Shown: positions 35,357 to 43,610 of the stretch, in pieces
How the letters are laid out: the number at the start of each line of letters is the position of its first letter
Position numbering within the stretch: position 1 is the first letter of the stretch
From: Dyadobacter crusticola DSM 16708
GTDB lineage: Bacteria > Bacteroidota > Bacteroidia > Cytophagales > Spirosomataceae
Length of the DNA stretch: 64,000 nt
Assembly (NCBI RefSeq): GCF_000701505.1
Contig: NZ_KL370787.1
Location: forward strand, 234,432-298,431
Direction: 5' to 3'
The notes under the pieces: model-generated
Database searches by the model: none
The model's input: only the letters and a program-made list of their open reading frames with translations
Told to the model about the DNA's origin: nothing
Program-made: the position numbers and the translations under genes

Positions 35357-36655
35357 TCAGATCACCGCCAACGGTGCGCCGCTGTCGGCAGACTCTCCGC
35401 TTCGCCGCTTTTCCAGGCTCAGATTACTGAGGAGTAAGAGCAGAAGCCCAGCCCCGAACTGGATATAAGCAAAGTACATCAGCACACCAGACCAGCTCAG
35501 TTCTTTCAGAAAGAACTCTTTGTAAAGCAGCAGTCCGACACTGCCGAGATACCCGATACTTTCGCAGATGTACACAAAATAACCTGCATTGGCGCGGATC
35601 CGGTAGAGCGCGATCATCCGGTCGAAGAATACGGTTTGTAATATCGTATATGCCAGAAACAAGCCCATTCCCACAAATAACATCCAGTAAAAGCTGCTAA
35701 TCAGTTTTTGCGAGAACAGAAAAGTCGACAAGCCGATCATCAGCATACCTGCAAACAGAATCAAATTGGTTGCGCGGAATCCGGCGAGGTTATCCTTGAT
35801 AAAGCCAAGTGAGCCGATAATGACAAGTACAACCAGACCTGTTATCATTTCTGTTTGTGTCAAAACGCTGCTTACCCAGCCTGCATCGATCTCGTTCCAG
35901 ATTTCGATCATGAAATTGTCCCGGAAATCACGCACTACTACCAGCGATGCATAGAAAATGACCATGCAAAGAACAGGAAAGCCAAATTGCCGCATGACCT
36001 GCCTTTTGTCCGACTGCGTCATCGGCAACCTTTCGGTACGCAATGCAATGTCCTCTGCATTTGGCGCGGGAATAATGGAAAGCATCCAGACGAACATCAG
36101 AAAAAGCGGCAGAAATAATCCACCCATCAATGCAGGCATCCAGAATTCAGATACTAGCGGAAAGATCGTGTGTATCTCAATGTAGGTCGTTTTCAGAATT
36201 CCGGAAGCGACAACGACGCTGATATTCAACCCCATTGAAAGCATTTCTGTAAACCGCCTGCCTTCCAGAAAGCTGAACACAACTCCCCACACCATACCCA
36301 GCGGGAGCCCATTCATAAACAGGAAAACGAAATTATAAGGATGCGGAACAAGACCAAACAACAGCAGGGCAATCTCAGCAATGACGATGAGGCTGATCAC
36401 AAAAGCAATTCGCCTCCCGGGTGTTAGTTCAGAAATAATGCGGATACCTATGAATTTTGAGATCGTGTAGCCGGCAACCTGTGCAATGATCAGCACTGAT
36501 TTGTAGCTCAGATCACCCAGCTCCAATCCATTGTACAGACCTGCACTAAATGGCTTCCTGAATGCGTACATGCAGAAGTAAGAACCGAAAGAGGCGATGA
36601 TGGCCCAAAGAATGAACAGGAAGTTAGATCGGGCAAGTACTTCTTTCAATCGCAT
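35357..36655 (-). CDS. DUF5690 family MFS-like transporter
   Basis: A 432-aa polytopic inner-membrane protein with about 12 hydrophobic helices. The first contains FLFILWAIIASFGSYFCMYAFRKPFSAG, typical of MFS organophosphate:phosphate-antiporter relatives (GlpT/UhpT-like YAFRKPF). It carries NGLPLGMVWGVVFSFLEGRRFTE in the middle and a positively charged C-terminus. It is the last gene of a minus-strand operon of phosphonate-type enzymes, 16 bases after the PLP enzyme. Inference: it imports (or exchanges for phosphate) the phosphonate substrate or its precursor. No member has been characterised as far as I know. Confidence 0.85.
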   Translation of the reverse strand: MRLKEVLARSNFLFILWAIIASFGSYFCMYAFRKPFSAGLYNGLELGDLSYKSVLIIAQVAGYTISKFIGIRIISELTPGRRIAFVISLIVIAEIALLLFGLVPHPYNFVFLFMNGLPLGMVWGVVFSFLEGRRFTEMLSMGLNISVVVASGILKTTYIEIHTIFPLVSEFWMPALMGGLFLPLFLMFVWMLSIIPAPNAEDIALRTERLPMTQSDKRQVMRQFGFPVLCMVIFYASLVVVRDFRDNFMIEIWNEIDAGWVSSVLTQTEMITGLVVLVIIGSLGFIKDNLAGFRATNLILFAGMLMIGLSTFLFSQKLISSFYWMLFVGMGLFLAYTILQTVFFDRMIALYRIRANAGYFVYICESIGYLGSVGLLLYKEFFLKELSWSGVLMYFAYIQFGAGLLLLLLSNLSLEKRRSGESADSGAPLAVI

Positions 36656-36671
36656 AATCCGTCTTTTTTAG

Positions 36672-38030
36672 TCAAGCTACACCTGACGCTTTTTTCAATG
36701 CGTTCTCAACTATTTGCAAAGCTTCGGTCAGCTGCTCGCGGGTAATTGTGAGCGGTGGCGAGAGTTGCAGCACATTCCCCTGTGAAACTTTGAAGCTCAA
36801 CCCGTTTCCCAAACATTCATACATCACCTGCTCCGCCTCTTTCACGGCTTTTTCCTTGGTTACCCTGTCGGTCACCAGCTCAATGCCCCACAATAGCCCT
36901 ATCCCGCGCACATCACCGATTAATGGATATTTTTCTTTCAATTGCGCGAGTGCGGCCGACACAAATTGTTCGTCCTCCCGCACTTTTTCCAAAATCCTTT
37001 CCTGCCCGATATATTCCAGCATAGCCAGTCCGGCCACGCTGCCCAACGGACTTTTTTCGTGCGTAAAATGACCCAGTGAAACACTTTGCGCTACATTATA
37101 ACCGTCTCTCGCCACGATCGCCGCCATTGGCATGATACCGCCGCCGAGCCCCTTTCCAAGACAAACTATATCAGGCTCGATACCATAATGTTCGAATGCA
37201 AACATTTTCCCGGTGCGGCCGAATGCAATCGGGATCTCGTCAAGGATCAGGAGCACTTTGTGTTTAGTACAAATTTCCCGGACACGCTGCCAGTAAGCTT
37301 GGGAAGGAATTTGCACGTCGGTATTCCGGATCGTCTCAATGAGAAATGCGCCGATATCGCCTTCTTTTTCAATTACATATTCGAGGTAATCCGCATACGC
37401 CAGATCCCCGCTCCCGGCAGCTGCGAACGGCCCGCGGTAGGTCATCGGAGGCGGAATGCGTTCTACACCGGGCAGCATCGGGCCCATGTCTTTCCGGAAA
37501 TCCAGCTCTCCTCCGACAGAAATAGCGTCCAGCGAAGCCCCATGAAATGAATCCCAGAGGGAGATCACCTTATGCTTTCCGGTAACAATGCGCGCGAGTT
37601 TCAGCGCCATGCTGATCGCCGATGTACCGCCAGGTGCGAATAGTACGCGGTTCAAATCACCTGGCATTAAATCGCCCAGCTTTTTGGCCAGCTCGATTGC
37701 CGGCACATTGGTGTAGCGCCGCGGTGAAAAAGGAAGAATGTCAAGCTGCGCCTTGACTTTTTCAACGATATAAGGATTACGGTAGCCAAGCTGATGCACA
37801 TTGTTACCGTGAAAATCCATATACCTTTTACCCTGAATATCAGTAATGTAAATACCTTCACAGGAAGCCAGTACGTCAAGACAGGGTGTTGACAATGATT
37901 GATGCAAAAAGTGCGCTTCGTCTTCATTGAGCCAGGAAACAGTCTCAGGATCTTTGATCAACGCGTACCAGTCGCTGCGGGCAGAGGATAGATTGATATC
38001 GCCTTCTGTTCGGTTATTCGCTTCGGCCAT
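36672..38030 (-). CDS. Class-III PLP enzyme, likely (R)-2-amino-1-hydroxyethylphosphonate ammonia-lyase (PbfA-like)
   Basis: A 452-aa fold-type I class-III aminotransferase-like protein. The PLP lysine is Lys293 in CLGKGLGGGI, and the Asp of ILDEIPIAFGRTGKMFAFEH contacts the pyridine nitrogen. Substrate-loop segments YMDFHGNNVHQLGYRNP and FAPGGTSAISMALKLAR are present. Although it resembles omega-aminotransferases, its place beside a phosphonatase-like hydrolase and a phosphonate-type FAD oxidoreductase points to the PbfA group. PbfA eliminates ammonia from (R)-1-hydroxy-2-aminoethylphosphonate to give phosphonoacetaldehyde. An AEP:pyruvate transaminase (PhnW is class V) would look different; a genuine class-III transaminase remains possible. 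Confidence 0.85.
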   Translation of the reverse strand: MAEANNRTEGDINLSSARSDWYALIKDPETVSWLNEDEAHFLHQSLSTPCLDVLASCEGIYITDIQGKRYMDFHGNNVHQLGYRNPYIVEKVKAQLDILPFSPRRYTNVPAIELAKKLGDLMPGDLNRVLFAPGGTSAISMALKLARIVTGKHKVISLWDSFHGASLDAISVGGELDFRKDMGPMLPGVERIPPPMTYRGPFAAAGSGDLAYADYLEYVIEKEGDIGAFLIETIRNTDVQIPSQAYWQRVREICTKHKVLLILDEIPIAFGRTGKMFAFEHYGIEPDIVCLGKGLGGGIMPMAAIVARDGYNVAQSVSLGHFTHEKSPLGSVAGLAMLEYIGQERILEKVREDEQFVSAALAQLKEKYPLIGDVRGIGLLWGIELVTDRVTKEKAVKEAEQVMYECLGNGLSFKVSQGNVLQLSPPLTITREQLTEALQIVENALKKASGVA

Positions 38031-38055
38031 TTAGCAGGTGTCAGTTTGGATTGGG

Positions 38056-39720
38056 TTATTTTACAAACAACTTGTCTGCCGGGATAAGCTGCTTCGTAAC
38101 ACCCGGACCTTTGTAGAATGCGTCGAGCCAAAAGCCTCCGCCATTGTTATAAAAATCGACGCGGATCGGGTGCTTGCCGGCTTGCAGCTCAATGGAGCCC
38201 GATTCTTCCTGCACGCCGTGATTTCCATCATTGTTAACGACTTCTTTGCCGCCAACAAAGAGCTTGCTGCCATCGTCAGACTGTGTGGAGAATGTATATT
38301 TTCCAGCTTTATCAATCTGAATAAAACCTTCAAAGCGGACAGCGAAACTTTCATTTCCATCTTTAAAGAGTTTAGTGATCTGGGTTTTGTCCAATGCAAA
38401 TTCAAGACTTGTCCAGCTGCTGCCCTTTTGTATTTTGGTAAAATCAGGCAACTTTTTCAATTCTTTTCCCGGGTAAAATGTCGTGGTCAGCCCGTTGCTT
38501 TTGCCTGAACTCACCACCCTGAAATAACCAGTCGCACGCTGACTGGGGTTGCCTTTCTGATCGAATGTACGCGCTTTTACTACCGTGGTTTTTGCTAATG
38601 TAAGTTCCTTATCAAAAACAGGGGAAGACTGAGTTGGCTCTGTGCCGTCGAGGGTATATCTGGTTACACCATTCGCCGCTTTTGTTTCGATTTTCACAAC
38701 CGGTTTTTGGTCAATAAAAAGTCCGCCTGCTTGTGCGTACAAGTTTCTGTCAGGGTAAATAACCGGCGCTTCGACCGTCTTTTCACCAAGCCAAAGGTTT
38801 TTTGGCTCCTGCATTCCTTCGAAAACAGGCTTCACCGGCCGCCCGATCCAGGCATAAGGTTGCTCAATACCCAATGCAAATGCAATCGTCGCCGCGAGAT
38901 CGTAGGTATATACCTGTTGTGCGATCTGGTAACCCTTTTTGATTCCTTTACCATAAAACACCCCGGCGATTTCAGCCTCCTGCGGAGTTGCGCCGCCGTG
39001 CCCATAGCCAATCCCGCCGTGATCCGACCAGAGGATAACCAGCGTTTTCTCTTTCATTCCGGCTTCATCAATCCCTTTCAAAACTTCGCCGATCAGCGAA
39101 TCGGCTTTGACGACCGATTTGTAGTACTCCTGAGAACCGTGACCGCCGTGGTGGCCAGCGTGGTCCACATGGTCAAAATGCACAAAACCCAATACCGGCT
39201 TTTTGCTTTTGATATACCTGATGAAATCTGTCGCTGTGGAATCCTCTGTGGAGAAATGCTTATCGTAGTTCAGCGCATTCTTTTGAAACAATCTTCCAAA
39301 TCCTTCCCAGTGATATACGGTACCGATTTCTGCATCGGGCCTGGCTTTGCGGAGTATGCTGAAAATGGTTGGAAAACGTCCGTCTGCTTCATTCACGATA
39401 GCAGGTAAGGTGTGGTCGTCCATTTCCCAGTCATTATTGATAATCCCGTGCTGCTCGGGTCCGGTGCCCATGATCATCGAAGCCCAGTTCTGGCTGCTTG
39501 CAGAGGTAAGCACCGTGCGTACATTCCACTTCACAGCACCGCCCGAGATCATTTGATCAATGAATGGCGTTTCCGCTTTTTTGATCCCGTCGGGACTCAG
39601 TCCATCTACACCGATCACAATCACGTGCTCGATACCAGCCGGACCTTCCTCGTTCTTCCGAAACGAGCTAAAAAGGATCAATGCGGCAAAAAGGAGTAAC
39701 AATGCCCTGAACGCGTTCAT
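38056..39720 (-). CDS. Exported type I phosphodiesterase/alkaline-phosphatase-family enzyme with chitobiase-C and PA14 domains
   Basis: A 554-aa protein with an N-terminal signal/anchor (FRALLLLFAALILFSSF). The catalytic domain spans residues about 30-300: IVIGVDGLSPDGI (metal Asp), SSQNWASMIMG (nucleophile region), HFDHVDHAGHHGGHG (metal His/Asp) and ILWSDHGGIG. Next comes a CHB_HEX_C-like domain (about 330-395; RYTLDGTEPTQSSPVF), then a PA14-like domain to the end (GKYTFSTQSDDGSKLFVGG, RVDFYNNGGGFWLDAF). It should act outside the cytoplasm on phosphate or phosphonate esters, perhaps bound to glycans. Inference from context: it releases phosphonate head groups for the cluster. It could instead be a general phosphodiesterase. 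Confidence 0.9.
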   Translation of the reverse strand: MNAFRALLLLFAALILFSSFRKNEEGPAGIEHVIVIGVDGLSPDGIKKAETPFIDQMISGGAVKWNVRTVLTSASSQNWASMIMGTGPEQHGIINNDWEMDDHTLPAIVNEADGRFPTIFSILRKARPDAEIGTVYHWEGFGRLFQKNALNYDKHFSTEDSTATDFIRYIKSKKPVLGFVHFDHVDHAGHHGGHGSQEYYKSVVKADSLIGEVLKGIDEAGMKEKTLVILWSDHGGIGYGHGGATPQEAEIAGVFYGKGIKKGYQIAQQVYTYDLAATIAFALGIEQPYAWIGRPVKPVFEGMQEPKNLWLGEKTVEAPVIYPDRNLYAQAGGLFIDQKPVVKIETKAANGVTRYTLDGTEPTQSSPVFDKELTLAKTTVVKARTFDQKGNPSQRATGYFRVVSSGKSNGLTTTFYPGKELKKLPDFTKIQKGSSWTSLEFALDKTQITKLFKDGNESFAVRFEGFIQIDKAGKYTFSTQSDDGSKLFVGGKEVVNNDGNHGVQEESGSIELQAGKHPIRVDFYNNGGGFWLDAFYKGPGVTKQLIPADKLFVK

Positions 39721-39762
39721 GGTTTGAATAAGGGTTTAGGAAAATTAAAAAAGGTATATTGT

Positions 39763-40896
39763 TTAGTTAAGGGGCGCGTAAGTACCGCCTACTACCTCAT
39801 CGCACAAACCGAAAGAAAGTGTCATTCCATTGCCGCCAAGTCCGTTGATGATCGTCACGCCGCTCTCCGGCTGCAACACGATTTCGGTCTGGCCGTTTGT
39901 CACTTTTGGATAGATCCCGTGCCACGTCTGAGATACTTTGGGTGATTTGAACTGTGCGAAAGTGCCCAGGTAATCAAGGATCATGGTATTGATAAATTCT
40001 CTGTCAAAAGGATCGAATGTAAGTGCGTACTCGTGCGAATCGCCTACTGTAATTTCACCCAGACCGTTTTGAGAAGCCATCACGTGAATGCCCCATTTCA
40101 GGTATTCTGCATATTCGCTTTCGTATCGTGCCCTCAGTCCCGACAATGAAGGCGCTGCTTTGAAACCGTGGTAATGGATCAGTGACAAGCCCCCGCACAG
40201 AGCCGGACCGATTTTCCAGTTATCCAGCTGGGCTTCCAGCCGCAGCATCTGCAGTTTACATTTGGTCAAAGGTGCGGCACTGAAATGTTCAGGATACAGG
40301 GTTTCAAAATCCTGCCCGCTGCAAACATATATCTCGTCAGCCGACCAGCTTTTTGTACCTGAAAAAACCTGCGGATACTCCACTTTGGAAATGGCTGTGT
40401 TCCAGATAAAGGTAACACCCAGTGCTGCATTCAGGTAACCTGGTATCGCAGCAATCGCTTCGCGCGGGTCTACGATCATCTCGTCGGCAGAATACAGGGA
40501 GCCCAACAACTGCTTTCCATTCACTGCGGGCGATTTTTCCAGGGTTGCGGCCGCATTGAGGTACTGAACCGGGCGATAGCTGCTTATTTCAGCAAATTGC
40601 TGTAATACTTCGTTTTCGTCATGATGGTACGCCATGTGCAGGCTTCCACCTTCGTAAGACCAGCACCCAGCCCCGGCAAGCACGTCTTTCCAGATCCTTT
40701 TCGCGTGCAATGCGCGTTCGTAAAGCTTTCCTTCTGGCTGACCAATCGGCCACACCATCCCAAAGTTCCGGATAGATGCACCAACCGCCTTACTCGATCT
40801 TTCAATAACAGTTACCTGATAGCCGCGGGTAGCAAGCGCCCTGGCGGTAGCAAGCCCGACAATACCCGCTCCGATTACAATCGCAGATTTATTCAT
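39763..40896 (-). CDS. FAD-dependent amine oxidoreductase of the phosphonate-cluster type (TIGR03364/HpnW-PbfD-like)
   Basis: A 377-aa DAO-superfamily flavoprotein. It begins with the Rossmann FAD motif AIVIGAGIVGLATARALATRGYQVTVIER, followed by GASIRNFGMVWPIGQPEG, a hallmark I associate with the TIGR03364 group. It ends with a C-terminal FAD-binding NGLGGNGMTLSFGLCDEV. Family members occur next to phosphonatase-like hydrolases. Related enzymes oxidise 2-aminoethylphosphonate or its N-methyl form to phosphonoacetaldehyde. It is cytoplasmic and sits 29 bases after the hydrolase gene. The substrate is assigned by context, not by active-site residues. Confidence 0.88.
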   Translation of the reverse strand: MNKSAIVIGAGIVGLATARALATRGYQVTVIERSSKAVGASIRNFGMVWPIGQPEGKLYERALHAKRIWKDVLAGAGCWSYEGGSLHMAYHHDENEVLQQFAEISSYRPVQYLNAAATLEKSPAVNGKQLLGSLYSADEMIVDPREAIAAIPGYLNAALGVTFIWNTAISKVEYPQVFSGTKSWSADEIYVCSGQDFETLYPEHFSAAPLTKCKLQMLRLEAQLDNWKIGPALCGGLSLIHYHGFKAAPSLSGLRARYESEYAEYLKWGIHVMASQNGLGEITVGDSHEYALTFDPFDREFINTMILDYLGTFAQFKSPKVSQTWHGIYPKVTNGQTEIVLQPESGVTIINGLGGNGMTLSFGLCDEVVGGTYAPLN

Positions 40897-40924
40897 TTCG
40901 AAATTGACTAACTGATTAAACCGG

Positions 40925-41617
40925 TCAGGCCAGTGAATGTGTGCGCGAGATGATTTTAACCACGTCTGCTATATCATCAATGACGTGCGTGGGATTATAA
41001 GGAAGCAGCTCCTCGCGGGTAAATGCGCCGGTAGTAACCCCGATCACATATTTGCAGCCCGCATTGATTCCTTCGTTGATATCTACTTCGGTATCACCTA
41101 CTTTGGCTACCTGCGCGGCAGAGGTGATGTTCAGTTCAGAAATTATTTTATTGATCATATCCGGAAACGGCCGACCGGATTGTACTTCGTCACTTGCTAC
41201 GAGCATATCTATCTTCTTTGCCCACCCCAGTCTTTCCACAATCACTTCTGCGATATCTCTGGAGAATCCGGTATTGAGTGCGATTTTGATCCCTTCTGAA
41301 CGGAGGGTTTTAAAAGTTTCCTCCACATTTGGAAGCGGCGCGAGCTCCTGGGTTGTGCTGTAAAAGCGGATCATTTCATCGACAAAACGCGTATGAATTT
41401 GACCGATCAGTTCTTCTGTAATCTTGGTTTGATCAGACTCTTGTACTTCAAGCATCATTCTGATCGCAAGCGGCTTTTCATAACCCATTAATGGATTAAT
41501 ATCCTGAATGCTGATGTCGTATCCCTGCGATTTCATTGCTTCCTGAAAGGCAATCCCTACGAAATTCTTGTCCCTGACCGTCGTTCCGGCCATATCAAAA
41601 ACAACTAGCTCTATCAT
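40925..41617 (-). CDS. Phosphonatase-like HAD hydrolase (phosphonoacetaldehyde hydrolase family)
   Basis: A 230-aa HAD protein. Motif I is FDMAGTTV (nucleophile Asp8), matching the AGTT of PhnX. The cap contains PLMGYEKPLAI, in which Lys48 aligns with the Schiff-base lysine of PhnX (its P-MG--K motif). Motif II is NTGF and motif IV KVGDTEVDINEG. PhnX breaks the C-P bond of phosphonoacetaldehyde to acetaldehyde and phosphate. The presence of the lysine supports real phosphonatase chemistry rather than a plain phosphatase. It is the first gene of the phosphonate operon, downstream of the XRE-cupin regulator. Confidence 0.88.
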   Translation of the reverse strand: MIELVVFDMAGTTVRDKNFVGIAFQEAMKSQGYDISIQDINPLMGYEKPLAIRMMLEVQESDQTKITEELIGQIHTRFVDEMIRFYSTTQELAPLPNVEETFKTLRSEGIKIALNTGFSRDIAEVIVERLGWAKKIDMLVASDEVQSGRPFPDMINKIISELNITSAAQVAKVGDTEVDINEGINAGCKYVIGVTTGAFTREELLPYNPTHVIDDIADVVKIISRTHSLA

Positions 41618-41882
41618 TACTTCTTTTATAATTGGTGAAACTAAGATGCATTTGTAAAGTAAGATTTAACTAATCACTTCAATCGCATATACTCAAAAGC
41701 GTGCGGACAGCTGTTTAAAAAGCGGCAACCACTTCGTGCAAGAACATTCCAATCATTGCATTGACGCGGTATCAGCTGGCATTTGTTTCACAAAACTAGA
41801 AAAAAGAAGGAGAATGAAAATTAAGCAAATGTTAATTTATATTGAACTTTAAAGCAGAACAGTCCCGAAGTGTTCAGCTGCG
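41618..41882 (-). promoter_or_regulatory. Leader/promoter region of the phosphonate operon
   Basis: This 265-bp AT-rich gap separates the regulator gene from the hydrolase gene on the same strand. Read on the minus strand, a -7 box TAGTTTTG lies at 41798-41791, about 174 bases before the hydrolase start. No good -33 element is at the right distance, and I found no convincing inverted repeat for the XRE regulator. Confidence 0.35.
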
Positions 41883-42461
41883 CTAAACCTGTTCATGAAA
41901 GAAATAGATCACCAGCAGCAATGCTTCTTCCCCTTCAATGCACTTGGGATTGTGCAGCTCATTGGCGTCAAAAAACATGGAATCACCCTGATTAAGCACA
42001 TACTTATTTTTACCCACGGTATACTCCACCGCTCCTTGGAGCACATATTTGAATTCAAATGCATTGGTACGAACCATCGGGCGTTTCGCATCCTTTTCCA
42101 GCCGCAACAGTACCACGTCGATGTGGTTGTCTTTGAACTGTCTGCTGAAAATGCGCTGGTAGTAAAACCCTTTCGCATTCTCTTTGGTAAATGGCTGGTA
42201 GTCTTCCTTGCGCCGCACGAGTACATTCTCACCCGGCGATTTGGAGATGATATCTTTGAAAAATACATTCAGGTCGATATCCAGCGCTTTGATCAGCCCC
42301 AGCATTACGGGCAGTGACGGAATGGTCCGGCTGTTTTCAATTTGAGAAACAAGGCTTTTAGTAACCCCGGCTTCGTCAGCGATTTCCTGCAGGGTAACCC
42401 CTTTATTCTTTCTGACTTCCTTCAATTTGTTGCTGATCTGCAAAAGAATATCTTCCTGCAT
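41883..42461 (-). CDS. XRE-family regulator with C-terminal cupin domain
   Basis: A 192-aa protein. The helix-turn-helix lies at residues about 10-65 (LKEVRKNKGVTLQEIADEAGVTKSLVSQIENSRTIPS is typical HTH_3). A cupin_2 domain occupies about 110-190 (FEFKYVLQGAVEYTVGKNKYVLNQGDSMFFDANELHNP). XRE-cupins bind a small metabolite in the barrel and repress or activate the adjacent catabolic operon. It is transcribed in the same direction as the phosphonate cluster and lies 265 bases upstream of it, so it is the probable local regulator. The ligand is inferred to be a phosphonate or aldehyde intermediate. Confidence 0.93.
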   Translation of the reverse strand: MQEDILLQISNKLKEVRKNKGVTLQEIADEAGVTKSLVSQIENSRTIPSLPVMLGLIKALDIDLNVFFKDIISKSPGENVLVRRKEDYQPFTKENAKGFYYQRIFSRQFKDNHIDVVLLRLEKDAKRPMVRTNAFEFKYVLQGAVEYTVGKNKYVLNQGDSMFFDANELHNPKCIEGEEALLLVIYFFHEQV

Positions 42462-42545
42462 ACTTTCTTCAAGTGAGTAAAAAACTGATTTAATCGGGCG
42501 ATCAATGATACAACCTAAATTTTACTTAGCCCAAAAAAGTTTGAT

Positions 42546-42624
42546 GGAGGAAGGGGAGTAAGGAGGAAGGAGGAGGATTATATTCCATTCCTTCCTTCCC
42601 CCCCTTCCTCCCCCCAATCCTCCC
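42546..42624. repeat. Polypurine-polypyrimidine inverted tract in a divergent promoter region
   Basis: On the plus strand a purine arm (42546-42577: GGAGGAAGGGGAG, AAGGAGGAAGGAGGAGGA) is followed by a pyrimidine arm (42584-42624: CCATTCCTTCCTTCCCC, CCTTCCTCC, AATCCTCCC). The arms can pair imperfectly into a long hairpin. It lies between the divergent XRE-cupin and Panacea genes. A separate 10-bp palindrome GGAATATTCC is at 42639-42648. Confidence 0.6.
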
Positions 42625-42708
42625 GAAACTATTTTTTAGGAATATTCCGTTATATTGAGGAATTTTAAGAAATGATGTATTCCTTCTCACATACTAAAAT
42701 ATCCAGTT

Positions 42709-43167
42709 ATGCACGATGCAATTAAAGTAGCCCGTTATTTTGTCAATCTCGGCATTGTCGATGATGTGCCGCTTACAAATATGAAATTGCAGAAGGTTTT
42801 GTACCTCGCCAATGGAATGTACCTGGCATTGACAGAGAAGCCACTTCTGGCCGAAGATATTCAGGCCTGGCGGTACGGTCCGGTAATTCCAACTGTATAC
42901 AATACTTTTAAAAGCTGGGGCGATAAGCCTATTACATTGCCACAACCATCCGATGGTCTCAGCCTTGATGCTAATACACAATCCATTCTTCTGGATGTTT
43001 GGAATATTACAAAGAGTGTTGATGCGATCAAACTTGCCAACTGGACGCACCTGCCGGGATCTCCCTGGGACGAGGCTGTAAAGCATTCTCTGAACACGAC
43101 AATCGATCCTGAACTGATGAAAAAATACTTCCGGGAGTCTTTCAACCTCCCGCACCAGGCGGCGTAA
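42709..43167 (+). CDS. Panacea-domain (DUF4065, SocA/GepA-like) protein, candidate antitoxin
   Basis: A 152-aa protein. The Panacea/DUF4065 pattern covers most of it: ARYFVNLG, LTNMKLQKVLYLANGMYLAL, then KPLLAEDIQAWRYGPVIPTVYNTFKSWG, and a C-terminal helical part ending SPWDEAV. Panacea proteins are found in SocA (a ClpXP adaptor antitoxin in Caulobacter) and in many toxin-antitoxin pairs in which they neutralise unrelated toxins. The following gene, 48 bases downstream, encodes a small two-helix membrane protein, a fitting toxin candidate. The upstream gap has a 10-bp palindrome that could be an operator. Function as an antitoxin is inferred. Confidence 0.85.
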   Translation: MHDAIKVARYFVNLGIVDDVPLTNMKLQKVLYLANGMYLALTEKPLLAEDIQAWRYGPVIPTVYNTFKSWGDKPITLPQPSDGLSLDANTQSILLDVWNITKSVDAIKLANWTHLPGSPWDEAVKHSLNTTIDPELMKKYFRESFNLPHQAA

Positions 43168-43215
43168 TCCCGAAAATACAATTAACCAGTTGCAGCCGAG
43201 AGAGCCAAGTCAACA

Positions 43216-43605
43216 ATGCCATCAACCAATATTGTACAGAATGTAGCGGATGTAATTAACAGTCAGTCTGACGTACCCGATCAGATTACGACTGAAAGCC
43301 TCGTTTTTGCCAACCGGGACCCGAGAACAACAGCAAGCTATGCAGAGGAGAAAAACAAAGCTGAGCTCGAAAGCTTCCGGCAGGATACACAGGAGCGTAA
43401 GAAGTACGCGAAGCTGATTTTCTGGATGGTTGCGCTCTGGCTGGCCGGCATTTTCGGCATTATTCTTATGGTCGGCTTTGAATCCATGCACTTTAAACTT
43501 ACGAATGAAGTCACGATAGCGCTGATCACCACAACCACCATCAATGTGGCCGCCTTCTTCCTGGCTGTTACAAAATATCTTTTCCCAAACAGAAACAGAG
43601 ACTAA
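43216..43605 (+). CDS. Two-helix membrane protein, candidate Panacea-associated toxin
   Basis: A 129-aa protein of no named family that I recognise. A soluble, charged N-terminal half (residues 1-70; ASYAEEKNKAELESFRQDTQERKKYAK is helical and possibly coiled) precedes two membrane helices (LIFWMVALWLAGIFGIILMV, about 73-92; VTIALITTTTINVAAFFLAV, about 100-121) and a basic tail (KYLFPNRNRD). This layout (a helical N-part plus a 2TM hairpin) recalls SLATT-type 2TM effectors of defence systems. It follows the Panacea gene in the same direction, so a membrane-acting toxin neutralised by the Panacea protein is the working idea. It could also be a phage-derived membrane protein. Confidence 0.75.
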   Translation: MPSTNIVQNVADVINSQSDVPDQITTESLVFANRDPRTTASYAEEKNKAELESFRQDTQERKKYAKLIFWMVALWLAGIFGIILMVGFESMHFKLTNEVTIALITTTTINVAAFFLAVTKYLFPNRNRD

Positions 43606-43610
43606 TCCAA

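Noticed and set aside
38707..39408. Plus-strand open frame (233 codons) inside the phosphodiesterase gene
   Set aside because: It is antisense to conserved catalytic motifs and has no domain or start context.
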